DNA of 64,000 bases from Frateuria_A sp051900535 (lineage in GTDB: Bacteria > Pseudomonadota > Gammaproteobacteria > Xanthomonadales > Rhodanobacteraceae): positions 67,080 to 131,079 of the forward strand of contig NZ_JBHZGI010000008.1 of NCBI RefSeq assembly GCF_051900535.1, in the 5' to 3' direction. A program made the position numbers and the translations under genes. Positions 8,607 through 22,367 of the stretch are shown here, one piece after another. Below the pieces are notes generated by a model, which saw nothing but the letters and a program-made list of their open reading frames with translations, had not been told where the DNA came from and made no database searches. How positions within the stretch are numbered: position 1 is the stretch's first letter; the number at the start of each line of letters is the position of its first letter.

Positions 8607-9509
8607 TCAATCGGCGGCGGCGGAAACCGGCATGTCGTCCGGCAGTTCGTCGTTTTCTTCGGCCAGCGCGGTCTTTGCCTTGACGTAGATCGGCGCCAGT
8701 GGCTCTTCCTGCACGATCTCGACGAGCATTTCCTTGGCCAGCTCCAGCATGGCCAGGAAGGTCACCACCACGCCCAGGCGGCCTTCGGTGATATCGAACA
8801 GGCTTTCGAAGCGGTGGAACGTGCTGTCTTCCAGACGGCTCAGCAGTTCGCCCATCCGTTGGCGCACGCTCAATGCCTCGCGCTTGATCGCGTGGTGGCC
8901 GAACAGCTCGGCGCGGTGCATCACATCCTTGAGCGCCAGCAGCATTTCCTTCAGGTCCAGCGGCGGCGGCAGCTTCACCACGTTGCGCTCGCCCACCTCG
9001 GCCTGCACCACCACAGTGTCGCGTTCCAGGCGGGGCAGGGTGTCGATGTCCTCGGCGGCCTTCTTGAAGCGCTCGTATTCCTGCAGGCGGCGCACCAGTT
9101 CGGCGCGTGGGTCGTCTTCGATGCCTTCCTCGGCGGGCGGCCGGGGAAGCAGCAGGCGCGACTTGATCTCGCCCAGGATCGCGGCCATCAGCAGGTACTC
9201 GGCGGCCAGCTCCAGCCGCATCGTGTCCCGCATCATGTCGATGTATTCCATGTATTGCCGGGTGATTTCGGCAATCGGAATGTCCAGGATGTCCAGGTTC
9301 TGGCGGCGGATCAGGTACAGCAGCAGGTCCAGCGGGCCCTCGAACGCTTCGAGGAAAACTTCCAGGGCGTCCGGCGGGATGTACAGGTCCTGCGGCATCT
9401 GCAGCATGGGTTCGCCGCGCACGACCGCCAGCGGCATTTCCTGCTGCTGGGGGATCGACGCGAAGGCGTCCTGCGACGGTGCGGCCGGCTGCTGCGGTTC
9501 TGTGCTCAT
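8607..9509 (-). CDS. scpA: Segregation and condensation protein A
   Basis: This 300-residue kleisin links the SMC heads with ScpB for chromosome condensation and segregation. Seen are the N-terminal core (about residues 45-65, VFLEAFEGPLDLLLYLIRRQ), the A-E-Y-L-L-M-A-A-I-L-G-E-I-K-S-R-L-L-L-P stretch (about 100-120) and the C-terminal winged helix with V-V-V-T-F-L-A-M-L-E-L. The ATG at 9509 was chosen over a TTG one codon earlier. The first ~35 residues are Gln/Pro/Ala-rich and unconserved. First gene of the scpA-scpB-rluB-arsC operon, downstream of a 695-bp region without a recognisable gene. Confidence 0.95.
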   Translation of the reverse strand: MSTEPQQPAAPSQDAFASIPQQQEMPLAVVRGEPMLQMPQDLYIPPDALEVFLEAFEGPLDLLLYLIRRQNLDILDIPIAEITRQYMEYIDMMRDTMRLELAAEYLLMAAILGEIKSRLLLPRPPAEEGIEDDPRAELVRRLQEYERFKKAAEDIDTLPRLERDTVVVQAEVGERNVVKLPPPLDLKEMLLALKDVMHRAELFGHHAIKREALSVRQRMGELLSRLEDSTFHRFESLFDITEGRLGVVVTFLAMLELAKEMLVEIVQEEPLAPIYVKAKTALAEENDELPDDMPVSAAAD

Positions 9510-10204
9510 CAATGCATGTCGTGAGGCCGCTCACGCGGCCGGCAATGCGTTCAAAACCTGTCGTCCTGGCGGGCGGTGCCCTGTAGACGGGTATCCCCTC
9601 GTGACCGCGGCTTCGGGCCGGCGATCGTTCAAGCTGGCTCGCCGGTTCCGGCACAGCCGTCGCCGCGTGTCGCTTGACGAAGCCGCACCACGGCGGTTCG
9701 GTCAGGCGGGCTCGGGCGACCACCAAGGCGTCCACGCCGGGCACCGGGCCCTGGAACGAACGCAAGACAGGATGGCGACACGGGCGCCACGGACGGTTTC
9801 AATCGGTCTGCCGGGACTCGGATGCGTGCCGCGATGGCCGGTATCGACCGGCACGGCGCACGCTTGAACCGGGCATGGGGACAGGTTAGCGGTAGCGTTG
9901 CGGCAAGTCCAGTACGCAGGTGCTCGCGCATGGGGCAGCATGTGACACGGTGCGTCGGGCAGACGCCGGGCGCGGCAGTTCCAATGCCGTGGCGGGCGGG
10001 CAAGGGGTGGCGTCGCATCGATCCATCGATGGCATGGCGTTTGCTTCGCCGTGCGGTGAGATGTCCGTTTTTCTCGCTGCGCGTGCCGTTCGCTGAACAC
10101 TGGCGGCTACGCAGGCAGCAACCGGGTGTCGATGGGACGCAGGATGCGTCGTACGATCGCAGGGACGTCACAGGGGCGCAGGTGCGTTCCGTTTGGGGAG
10201 TTGG
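9510..10204. other. 695-bp region with no recognisable gene
   Basis: This interval separates scpA from the PilZ gene. It has open frames on both strands (the longest plus-strand one covers 9822-10208), but their Arg-rich translations look like random GC-rich DNA and match no family that I know. It must hold the scpA promoter and probably the PilZ-gene promoter. No tRNA or strong terminator was seen. Confidence 0.5.
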
Positions 10205-10573
10205 ATGACGATCGAAGACAACGTGACGGATGAATCGGGCCCGAAATTCCTGCGGCCCGCGCGCATGCGCATCGAAACCACCGTGCTCATGAGCCACGGC
10301 GTGCAGTCGCATCCGACCGAACTGGTCGACATCTCCGCCACGGGCGCGCTGCTGCGCCGACCGCTGGGCTGGCAGGGCGAGCTGGGACAGAACTGGGTGC
10401 TGGACATGATCTTCGGCCGCGACCTGCACATCCATCTGGAGGCAGTGGTCGCGCGCATCTCCGACCGCCACATCGGCTTTGCCTACTCGCGCATCCCGGA
10501 AGACAAGCAGGTGCCGCTGTGGAACCTGCTGGGAGGCTACGCGGACATACTGGAGCATTGGCGGGAGGAGTGA
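10205..10573 (+). CDS. PilZ domain protein
   Basis: The 122-residue protein is a single PilZ-type domain, a cyclic-di-GMP-binding or pilus-assembly adaptor fold. Seen are the R-x-x-x-R-like start (LRPARMRIETTVLMSHG), the D-I-S-A-T-G-A-L-L-R turn near residue 40 (D/NxSxxG motif), and the end strand R-H-I-G-F-A-Y-S-R-I. The canonical RxxxR switch is only approximate, so c-di-GMP binding is plausible rather than certain. ATG at 10205 with GGGGAG 5-10 nt upstream. It is monocistronic, convergent with fadD. Confidence 0.8.
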   Translation: MTIEDNVTDESGPKFLRPARMRIETTVLMSHGVQSHPTELVDISATGALLRRPLGWQGELGQNWVLDMIFGRDLHIHLEAVVARISDRHIGFAYSRIPEDKQVPLWNLLGGYADILEHWREE

Positions 10574-10631
10574 TCCAGCCGTGCGCTTTTCGTAGGAACC
10601 CACAAATGGTCCCCTACGAAGGCCTGGGCGC

Positions 10632-12317
10632 TCAGGCCGGGGTTTTCTTCTGCTCGTTGCGCAGCTCGCGACGAAGGATCTTGCCCACGTTCGACTTCGG
10701 CAGCGCGTCGCGGAATTCGATCTGGCGCGGGCGCTTATAACCAGTCAGTTTGTCGTGGCAGAACTGCTTGAGGACGTCGGCGGTGAGCGCGGGATCCTTG
10801 CGAACCACGAACAGCTTCACCACCTCGCCCGAGTGCTCGTCCGGCACACCCACGGCGGCCACCTCGGCCACGCCGGGGTGTTGCATCACCACGTCCTCGA
10901 CCTCGTTCGGATACACGTTGAAGCCGGACACTAGGATCATGTCCTTCTTGCGGTCGACGATGTAGACGTAGCCATTCTCGTCCATGCGGGCGATGTCGCC
11001 GGTGTGCAACCAGCCATCGGCGCCCAGCACCTTTGCCGTCTCGTCCGGACGCTGCCAATAGCCCTGCATCACCTGCGGGCCACGCACCATGAGCTCGCCC
11101 ACTTCGCCGATCGACAAAGGCTGGTTTTCCTCCGACCAGATCGCCACCTCGGTGGACGGCACCGGCAGGCCGATCGAACCGTTGTAGTCCCGAAGGTCCA
11201 GCGGGTTGATGCACACCGCCGGCGAAGTTTCGGTCAGGCCATAGGCCTCGGCCAGGGTGCAACCGGTGGTCTTCTTCCATCGCTCGGCCACCGCCCGTTG
11301 CACGGCCATGCCGCCGCCCAGGGTCAGGTGCAGGCGCGAGAAGTCCAGCTCGGCAAAGCCCGGCGTGTTGAGCAGGCCGTTGAACAGCGTGTTGACACCG
11401 GTCAGCGCGGTGAAACCGGACTTCTTCAGTTCCTTGACGAAGCCGGGCATGTCGCGCGGATTGGTGATCAGCCAGTTCAGGCCGCCCAGGCGCATGAACA
11501 CCAGGCCGTTCGCCGTCAGCGAGAAGATGTGGTACAGCGGCAGGGCGGTGATGATCACCTCTTCGCCGGGCTTGGCGAGGTCGCCGATCCAGGCGCTGGC
11601 CTGCAGCATGTTGGCGACCATGTTGCCATGGCTGAGCATCGCGCCCTTGGCCACGCCCGTGGTGCCGCCGGTGTACTGCAGGAAAGCGAGGTCGTCGTGG
11701 CCCAGCTCGACCCTGGGCATGGGATGCGAGGCGCCCTGTGCCAGTGCGTCGCGGAAGCGCACCGCCTTCGGCAGCGAGTAGTCGGGCACCATCTTCTTCA
11801 CGTGCTTGAGCACGAAGTTGACCAGCGCCCCCTTTGGGAAACCCAGCAGGTCGCCGATGCCCGTGGTGACCACGTGCTGGACGTGGGTTTCGTTGATGAC
11901 CTCCTGCAACGTGGAGGCGAAGTTGTCCAGCACCAGGATCGCCTTGGCGCCGGAATCTTCCAATTGGTGCCTGAGTTCGCGTGCGGTGTAGAGCGGGTTG
12001 GTGTTGACCACCACCAGGCCTGCGCGCAGCGCCCCGAACAGCGCGATCGGATACTGCAGCACGTTGGGCAGCATGATGGCGAGCCGGTCGCCCTTCTTCA
12101 GGCCCAACACGCCGGTGAGGTAGCCGGCGAACTGACCGCTCAGGGTTTCGATCTCGCCGTAGCTCAGCTGCTTGCCGAAACTGGCGAACGCCGGCTTGTC
12201 GCGGAACTTGCCGAAGGCTTCTTCCACCACCTCCGCCACCGATGCATAGGCGTTGACGTCGATCTCGGCGGGCACGTCATGCGGATAGTGGGCAAGCCAC
12301 GGACGCTCGTTGCTCAT
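10632..12317 (-). CDS. fadD: Long-chain fatty acid--CoA ligase
   Basis: The 561-residue acyl-CoA synthetase has the same length as E. coli FadD. It activates fatty acids to acyl-CoA through an acyl-AMP at the membrane face. AMP-binding motif Y-T-G-G-T-T-G-V-A-K-G-A (about residue 220), LAEAYGLTETSP (A5 motif), and the fatty-acid signature region G-W-L-H-T-G-D-I-A-R-M-D-E-N-G-Y plus K-x-V-G-K-I-L-R-R-E-L at the C-terminus are all visible. The ATG at 12317 (MSNERPW) was chosen; upstream codons of the open frame are not conserved. Divergent from a small lipoprotein gene. Confidence 0.95.
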   Translation of the reverse strand: MSNERPWLAHYPHDVPAEIDVNAYASVAEVVEEAFGKFRDKPAFASFGKQLSYGEIETLSGQFAGYLTGVLGLKKGDRLAIMLPNVLQYPIALFGALRAGLVVVNTNPLYTARELRHQLEDSGAKAILVLDNFASTLQEVINETHVQHVVTTGIGDLLGFPKGALVNFVLKHVKKMVPDYSLPKAVRFRDALAQGASHPMPRVELGHDDLAFLQYTGGTTGVAKGAMLSHGNMVANMLQASAWIGDLAKPGEEVIITALPLYHIFSLTANGLVFMRLGGLNWLITNPRDMPGFVKELKKSGFTALTGVNTLFNGLLNTPGFAELDFSRLHLTLGGGMAVQRAVAERWKKTTGCTLAEAYGLTETSPAVCINPLDLRDYNGSIGLPVPSTEVAIWSEENQPLSIGEVGELMVRGPQVMQGYWQRPDETAKVLGADGWLHTGDIARMDENGYVYIVDRKKDMILVSGFNVYPNEVEDVVMQHPGVAEVAAVGVPDEHSGEVVKLFVVRKDPALTADVLKQFCHDKLTGYKRPRQIEFRDALPKSNVGKILRRELRNEQKKTPA

Positions 12318-12415
12318 GTACTGTTCCTGTTCCCCGTTCGGCCTTGCGGCCAAGGCATTGGAGCATACGCCCGCGCACGGCGGCAAGCCGCGCCGCGGCG
12401 CGGATCGGAGGGTTC

Positions 12416-12856
12416 ATGCACGCACGAAAAATACTGTCTTCCCTTGGGCTTGCGCTGGTGTTCGTGGCCTTGGCCGGCTGTCGGCACACGCCGGACGAAA
12501 CGCGCGTGCGCGAGGCCATCGCATCCGTCGAAGAGGCGGCCGGACAGGCCGATGCCGGTGGCGTTGTCGAGCCGCTCAGCGAAGACTTCGACGGCAACGG
12601 CGGCCAGCTCGAGCGCAAGGACATCGCCAACCTGGTCCGCCTGGCGGGCCTGCGTGGCGAGCACGTCGGGGCGACGCTTGGACCGATCTCGATGGAACGG
12701 CGCGGTGAGCGGTTGATGGCGGATTTCACCGTCACCCTCACCCAGGGCAGTCGCCTGCTGCCGGATGCGGCCGGGGTGTACCAGGTGGAAACGGCGTGGC
12801 GCAGGGAGGGCGACGAGTGGCGCTGCTACAGCGCGACGTGGAAACGGCAGCTCTAG
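12416..12856 (+). CDS. Small putative lipoprotein
   Basis: The 146-residue protein starts MHARKILSSLGLALVFVALA followed by G-C: a clear lipobox (LAGC, Cys near residue 22), so it is probably acylated and membrane-anchored. The rest shows regularly spaced hydrophobic residues, a helix (ETRVREAIASVEEAAGQA) and then strands ending in G-D-E-W-R-C-Y-S-A-T-W. This suggests an NTF2/SnoaL-like cone fold, a tentative reading. ATG at 12416 with GGAGG close upstream. The function is unknown. Confidence 0.75.
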   Translation: MHARKILSSLGLALVFVALAGCRHTPDETRVREAIASVEEAAGQADAGGVVEPLSEDFDGNGGQLERKDIANLVRLAGLRGEHVGATLGPISMERRGERLMADFTVTLTQGSRLLPDAAGVYQVETAWRREGDEWRCYSATWKRQL

Positions 12857-12919
12857 TGCCTCGTAGGGTGAGCTCCAGCCCGCCTTTCCGGCAGGAGCCG
12901 GTGGAATGAAGCGCGAAAA

Positions 12920-12945
12920 AAAAGGCCGCCCGGAGGCGGCCTTTT
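12920..12945. terminator. Bidirectional terminator, lipoprotein gene / acnA
   Basis: AAAAGGCCGCC (12920-12930) pairs with GGCGGCCTTTT (12935-12945) over a CGGA loop, giving A- and T-runs on both sides. It sits between convergent genes and serves both. Confidence 0.85.
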
Positions 12946-12965
12946 CGCTGCAACTACGGCAGGGC

Positions 12966-15644
<2,679 letters not shown>

Positions 15645-15904
15645 GACGAAACTCCTGGCTTGAGCTTTGAAGCGGCTGGGGAGAGCTGGTATTGCGGCGG
15701 CCAAGCGCACGCAAAGGCCCGCGATTATCGCAAATACCGCGTCCGCGCGTCCTCGCGGCGCCTGGGGTCGGGCGGAATTGGCGGGCGGTATTCTCGCGGG
15801 GCGGGCGAGCGGGGCGGCTAGAATGGCCCCGATACGCCGACCATCCCACCGTTGGCCGCCAAGCATGCGACGGCCCGCCCTTCCGCACAAACGCTTTTGG
15901 TGAC

Positions 15905-16837
15905 ATGCAGCATTCGATGATTTCGACGGCGCTCTCGGCGGTATCGCTGCGCGACCTGGCGCTGGTGCAGGCGGTGCATCGCCATGGCAGTTTCAACAGC
16001 GCCGCGCGGGCCATGCACATCAGTCCGTCGGGACTGTCCCACCAGGTGCAGAAGGTCGAGCAGGCGCTGGGCGCCCCGCTGTTCGAACGTGGTGGCCGGC
16101 GCATCGTGCCCACCGCCGGCGGGCAGCGGTTGCTGGAGCGGATCAGCGCGGTGCTGGACGCGGCCGAGCTCCTGCAGCAGGCCGCCCGCGCCGGCACGGT
16201 TGCCTTCGGCGGCGAGCTGAGACTGGGCGTGCCGGCCTCACTGGGTCCCTATCTGCTGCCGCACCTGGTAGAGCCGTTTCCGCTGCACTTTCCGGCGGCC
16301 CGGTTGAGCTTGTCCGAGGGCAAGCCACGCGGACTGCTGCGTCGCCTGCACGAGGGCGAACTCGATGCGGTGCTGGCGCCGCCGGCTACCGCCGCGAGCG
16401 GCATCGCCACGCGGCCGCTGTTCGCCGAGCCGTGGCAGGTGCTGTTCCGCGCCGACCATCCGCTGGCCGGCCGTGCCCACGTGACGCTGGACGAACTGGA
16501 CGAGGCCGAGGCCACGTTGATGGCCGAGAGCCATCCGGACGGCATCGACGGGCAGGGCGGCCATGGCGGTCACGTGCAGGACGTCAGCCTGGAAAGCCTG
16601 GCGGCGCTGGTCGGCCTGCGTGGCGGCTACGCGCTGGTGCCGGCGCTGGCGCGCGAGCGGCTGGCCTCGAAGCCCGAGCTGACCGTCGTGCCGTTGGAAG
16701 GCGCCGTGCCGGGCCGTCAGATCGCGTTGTACTGGCGCGAGGCATCGCCTTGGCACGCGGACATACAGGCGTTCGCCGAACTGCTGCAAGAGGTGGCGCG
16801 CGGGCGGCCAGGGTTGGTGGTGGGGCCGGTGGGCTGA
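15905..16837 (+). CDS. OxyR-like LysR regulator lacking redox cysteines
   Basis: The 310-residue protein has an N-terminal LysR winged helix (about 14-72) and a regulatory domain whose lines resemble OxyR: L-R-L-G-V-P-A-S-L-G-P-Y-L-L-P-H (about residue 102-117) and S-L-E-S-L-A-A-L-V-G-L-R-G-G-Y-A-L-V-P-A-L-A. Where OxyR has its peroxide-sensing Cys199/Cys208 loop, this protein reads ESHPDGIDGQGGHGGH, and there is no cysteine anywhere from residue 1 to the end. It is therefore an OxyR paralogue that cannot sense peroxide by disulfide formation. ATG at 15905 chosen; ATG 15917 is possible. Divergence from acnA suggests control of aconitase. Confidence 0.85.
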   Translation: MQHSMISTALSAVSLRDLALVQAVHRHGSFNSAARAMHISPSGLSHQVQKVEQALGAPLFERGGRRIVPTAGGQRLLERISAVLDAAELLQQAARAGTVAFGGELRLGVPASLGPYLLPHLVEPFPLHFPAARLSLSEGKPRGLLRRLHEGELDAVLAPPATAASGIATRPLFAEPWQVLFRADHPLAGRAHVTLDELDEAEATLMAESHPDGIDGQGGHGGHVQDVSLESLAALVGLRGGYALVPALARERLASKPELTVVPLEGAVPGRQIALYWREASPWHADIQAFAELLQEVARGRPGLVVGPVG

Positions 16838-16889
16838 AGGCCGCCCTGCGAGTGCGAGGCTGGGTGGGCTTCAGCCCGCCGCACCGCGC

Positions 16890-17513
16890 TCAGCCGTTGT
16901 CCAGCGTCACGCCCGTCAGCAACCCACGCGCCAGCATGCTGCACTGGCGGCGGTTGAGGACGATCTGCCACTGCCGCCCGCCGACCTGCCGCCACAGCAC
17001 GGCCGAACGCACGGCGGCCAGCAGGTTGGCGCGCACCTTTTCCGCCACCGCCGGCTGCTGCAGGAACTGCGGGTTCCCGCTGACCATCACGCGCGGGCTC
17101 AGCGTGGACAGGGTCGATGCGTAGAGATCGGCCAGGCGCCGGACGACCTGCGGGGAATCCTGGCCGAAATGCGCCACCTGGCGTTGGGCGGCAACCACGC
17201 CTTCCTGCAGTTTCGCGGTCAGCTCGGGCCGGCGAGCCAGGCTGCGTTCCAGCCGCATGACGGTCACCGCCATACGGGTCAGTCCCATGTCGCGGCTGCC
17301 GTCGTCGAGCTGGCCGATCAGGTTGCGCAGGCCCAGCCGCACGCCGCCGACGCCGCCGTAGACGGCCGCCACCGACGGCGCATCGATGCGGAACACGCTG
17401 GCCACGCTCGACTCCATCGCCCCTTCGTCGCAACGCCCTTGGTTGGCCAGCTGCTGCGCCAGTCCCGCCGCCTGGAACAGGCCGGCCAGCGCGAGCACGC
17501 GTGGTTCGTTCAT
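16890..17513 (-). CDS. hflD: High-frequency lysogenization protein HflD homologue
   Basis: The 207-residue all-helical protein matches HflD (YcfC), a membrane-associated regulator that in E. coli interacts with lambda CII. Family-like stretches are RVLALAGLFQAAGLAQQLA at the start, S-V-A-S-V-F-R-I-D, L-G-L-R-N-L-I-G-Q-L, and the end R-S-A-V-L-W-R-Q-V-G-G-R. The ATG at 17513 overlaps the mnmA stop by 4 nt; a GTG six codons upstream is inside mnmA. The mnmA-hflD pairing is conserved across gammaproteobacteria, which strengthens the call. Confidence 0.92.
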   Translation of the reverse strand: MNEPRVLALAGLFQAAGLAQQLANQGRCDEGAMESSVASVFRIDAPSVAAVYGGVGGVRLGLRNLIGQLDDGSRDMGLTRMAVTVMRLERSLARRPELTAKLQEGVVAAQRQVAHFGQDSPQVVRRLADLYASTLSTLSPRVMVSGNPQFLQQPAVAEKVRANLLAAVRSAVLWRQVGGRQWQIVLNRRQCSMLARGLLTGVTLDNG

Positions 17514-18646
17514 GGCGAGGATATCGAGCACGTCTTAGGTCCTGCGGGAAGAGGGGAAAGGCCGCCAAACGGCGCATCGGTGGCCGCGATCACGGCGCCA
17601 CCCAGGCAGGCTTCGCCGTCGTAGAACACCACCGACTGGCCCGGGGTGACCGCCCGCTGGGATTCGTCGAAGCGCACCTCCAGCCCGGCGGGCGACCATT
17701 GGACCTCGCATGCCTGGTCCGCCTGCCGGTAGCGGGTCTTGGCGGTGCAGCGAAACGCCGTCGCCGGAGCCCCCCCGGCCACCCAGGTCGGCGCTTCGGC
17801 AAGCAGTCGCCTGGACTGCAGCCAGTGGTTCTCGCCGCCCTGCGCCACATAGAGCACGTTCGCCGCCACGTCCTTGCCGACCACGTACCACGGCTCGCCG
17901 CCCATGCCCTGGCGCCCGCCGATACCCAATCCGTTTCGCTGGCCCAGCGTGTAGTACATGGTGCCCTGGTGCTCGCCGACCAAGGTCCCTTCCGGGGTGC
18001 GCATTTCACCGGGCCGCGCCGGAATGTACTGCGCCAGGAAACCGCGGAAGTCGCGCTCGCCGATGAAGCAGATGCCGGTCGAATCCTTCTTGGCGTGCGT
18101 GGGCAGGGCGGCGGCGCGGGCCAGTTCGCGCACGGCCGACTTCTCGATCTCGCCGACCGGGAACAGCGTGACGGACAACTGCCGCTGGCCCAGCGCGTGC
18201 AGGAAGTAGGTCTGGTCCTTGCCCGTGTCCACCGCACGCAGCAGGCGGTAGCGGCCGTCGCGCTCGTCGACGCGTGCGTAATGGCCGGTGGCGATCTTTT
18301 CAGCGCCCAGCGCCCGCGCCTCGTCCAGGAAGGTCTTGAACTTGATCTCGCGGTTGCAGAGTACGTCCGGGTTGGGCGTGCGTCCGGCGCGGTACTCGGC
18401 GAGGAAGTGGGCGAAGACGCCGTCCCAGTACTCGGCCGCGAAGTTGCGTGCGTGAAAGGGAATCCCCAGACGCCCGCATACCGCCAGGGCGTCCTTGCGA
18501 TCGGCGTCGGCGGTGCAGGGAGCGTCGCGGTCGTCCTCCTCCCAGTTCTGCATGAACAGGCCCTCGACCTCATGGCCGGCCTGCTGAAGCAGCAGCGCGG
18601 CAACCGACGAGTCGACCCCGCCGGACACGCCCAGCATCACCTTCAT
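17510..18646 (-). CDS. mnmA: tRNA-specific 2-thiouridylase MnmA
   Basis: The 378-residue ATP-pyrophosphatase thiolates U34 in the tRNAs for Lys, Glu and Gln. The PP-loop is M-L-G-V-S-G-G-V-D-S-S-V-A at residue 4-16; catalytic cysteines are in G-R-T-P-N-P-D-V-L-C-N (about 100) and S-T-G-I-C-F-I-G-E-R (about 200). The M-Q-N-W motif near residue 32 and the F-Y-D-G-E-A-C-L-G-G-A-x-I end complete the family pattern. The ATG at 18646 overlaps the nudJ stop by 4 nt, and its own stop overlaps hflD. Confidence 0.97.
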   Translation of the reverse strand: MKVMLGVSGGVDSSVAALLLQQAGHEVEGLFMQNWEEDDRDAPCTADADRKDALAVCGRLGIPFHARNFAAEYWDGVFAHFLAEYRAGRTPNPDVLCNREIKFKTFLDEARALGAEKIATGHYARVDERDGRYRLLRAVDTGKDQTYFLHALGQRQLSVTLFPVGEIEKSAVRELARAAALPTHAKKDSTGICFIGERDFRGFLAQYIPARPGEMRTPEGTLVGEHQGTMYYTLGQRNGLGIGGRQGMGGEPWYVVGKDVAANVLYVAQGGENHWLQSRRLLAEAPTWVAGGAPATAFRCTAKTRYRQADQACEVQWSPAGLEVRFDESQRAVTPGQSVVFYDGEACLGGAVIAATDAPFGGLSPLPAGPKTCSISSP

Positions 18647-19131
18647 GGCAGGGCGGGCTCCGCAAGCAGGCTGGACAGTACGCCCAGCGGCAGGCGCCGG
18701 CCCGCCAGCCAGGCATCGATGCTCAGCAGCACCATGGGGCTGCGCAGGCGCCCGCCCAGCGCGGCGATCTCGGCGCGGGTCAGCCACACCGCGCGGCGGA
18801 TACCCTCGTCGAGCGCGCGATGCGGGTCGTGCGCCAGCGCGCGTGCCGCGAAGCTGAAGCGGACCACGCCCTCGCCATGCTCGGTACTGCGCCACTGGTG
18901 CACGCCCAGGAAATGCTCCACCTCGATCGTCCAGCCGGTTTCCTCCAGCGTTTCGCGCACCGCGGCCTGCAGGAGGCTTTCCTGGTCGTCCAGGTGGCCA
19001 GCCGGCTGGTTGTAGACGAGGCGGCCGTCGACCTCCTCCTCGACCATCAGGTAACGCTCGCCACGCGCCACCACGCAGGCGACGGTGACGCGGGGGCGCC
19101 AGACGGAGGGAGCGGTGGAAGTGACGGACAT
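18643..19131 (-). CDS. nudJ: NUDIX hydrolase (NudJ-like)
   Basis: The 162-residue protein has a complete NUDIX box: G-H-L-D-D-Q-E-S-L then R-E-T-L-E-E-T-G-W (about residue 45-67), the metal-binding helix that cleaves nucleoside diphosphate-linked substrates. NudJ of E. coli is a thiamine-pyrophosphate and nucleoside-triphosphate phosphatase and sits next to mnmA (rluE-nudJ-mnmA-hflD), as here; that synteny supports the symbol. It overlaps mnmA by 4 nt and is the first gene of the nudJ-mnmA-hflD operon, divergent from clpS. Confidence 0.88.
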   Translation of the reverse strand: MSVTSTAPSVWRPRVTVACVVARGERYLMVEEEVDGRLVYNQPAGHLDDQESLLQAAVRETLEETGWTIEVEHFLGVHQWRSTEHGEGVVRFSFAARALAHDPHRALDEGIRRAVWLTRAEIAALGGRLRSPMVLLSIDAWLAGRRLPLGVLSSLLAEPALP

Positions 19132-19260
19132 CGGGGACGGGAGGGGTGGAAATGCGCCATTGTGCCATCACCTAAACGAGGCGCGTCCTGCACGGCGGCG
19201 CGACGGGGCTGCATCCGTCGCGGCGTATACTCCGTACCAGCAACAAAGTCCCCACGAGCA

Positions 19261-19587
19261 ATGGCCCACGAACCCGAACACGACCCCGGCAGCGGACACG
19301 GCCTGGCCGTCGAGACCAGCCGCCCGGAACTGGCACGGCCGCCACTTTTTCAAGTTGTGCTGCTGAATGACGATTTCACTCCCATGGACTTCGTGGTCGA
19401 AGTGCTGCGTGGCTTCTTTGCCATGGACCAGGAACGCGCGGTGCAGGTGATGCTGCACGTGCATACCCGTGGCAAGGGTGTGTGCGGCGTCTTCACCCGC
19501 GAGGTGGCGGAGACGAAAGTGACGCAAGTGAACGAGTACTCACGGACTCATCAGCATCCCTTGTTGTGCACTATGGAAAAGCTATGA
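19261..19587 (+). CDS. clpS: ATP-dependent Clp protease adaptor ClpS
   Basis: The 108-residue adaptor delivers N-degron substrates to ClpA. After a flexible N-terminal tail of ~25 residues comes the core: F-Q-V-V-L-L-N-D-D-F-T-P-M-D-F-V-V (about 30-46, containing the N-end-residue pocket), V-H-x-x-G-K-G-V-C-G-V-F-T-R-E-V-A-E-T-K and the end H-P-L-L-C-T-M-E. The ATG at 19261 was chosen by homology; the frame is open far upstream. It is followed 65 bp later by clpA. Confidence 0.97.
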   Translation: MAHEPEHDPGSGHGLAVETSRPELARPPLFQVVLLNDDFTPMDFVVEVLRGFFAMDQERAVQVMLHVHTRGKGVCGVFTREVAETKVTQVNEYSRTHQHPLLCTMEKL

Positions 19588-19652
19588 GCAGCCCCATCTT
19601 GTAGCCATCGCGGCGTAGCCGCCCAAGCCAATCCCAAGCGGAGAAGGTCCGG

Positions 19653-21923
<2,271 letters not shown>

Positions 21924-22015
21924 CCCGGGTGCTAGGCCCCCAGTGCGCGACCCACCACCGGTCGCGCACCGGAGGCGCTCCCACGGATGGTAGCTGCCGT
22001 CGTGGAAATCCGGGC

Positions 22016-22050
22016 ACGAAAAAGGCCGCGCATCGCGCGGCCTTTTTCGT
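22016..22050. terminator. Bidirectional terminator clpA / infA
   Basis: ACGAAAAAGGCCGCG (22016-22030) is perfectly complementary to CGCGGCCTTTTTCGT (22036-22050) with a 5-nt loop: a GC core with A- and T-runs, between two convergent genes. Confidence 0.9.
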
Positions 22051-22064
22051 TTGTCCGTGGGACC

Positions 22065-22283
22065 TTACTTCATGCGGTAAGTGATCCGCCCCTTGGTCAG
22101 GTCATAGGGAGTCATCTCGACCTTGACCTTGTCGCCCGTGAGGATGCGAATGTAGTGCTTGCGCATGCGACCGGAGATGTGGGCGGTAATCACGTGCCCG
22201 TTCTCCAGCTGCACACGGAACATGGTGTTGGGCAGGGTCTCCTGGACCGTGCCTTCCATTTCGATGACGTCGTCTTTGGCCAT
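22065..22283 (-). CDS. infA: Translation initiation factor IF-1
   Basis: The 72-residue S1/OB-fold protein is a textbook IF-1: M-A-K-D-D-V-I-E-M-E-G-T-V at the start, L-P-N-T-M-F-R-V-x-L-E-N-G-H and G-R-M-R-K-H-Y-I-R-I-L-T-G-D-K-V. It binds the 30S A-site during initiation. The ATG at 22283 gives the exact family length. Convergent with clpA, the usual neighbour in gammaproteobacteria. Confidence 0.98.
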   Translation of the reverse strand: MAKDDVIEMEGTVQETLPNTMFRVQLENGHVITAHISGRMRKHYIRILTGDKVKVEMTPYDLTKGRITYRMK

Positions 22284-22367
22284 GCGTTCCGGTGTATGGG
22301 GCCCGGCCGTGGCGGCCGCGTAAGCGGAGAAGTATGCCACTTCCGGGCGGTCCGATCAAAGCGGCGG

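Noticed and set aside
9822..10208. Candidate gene of 128 codons before the PilZ gene
   Set aside because: Arg-rich translation without similarity, no ribosome site, and it runs into the PilZ start.
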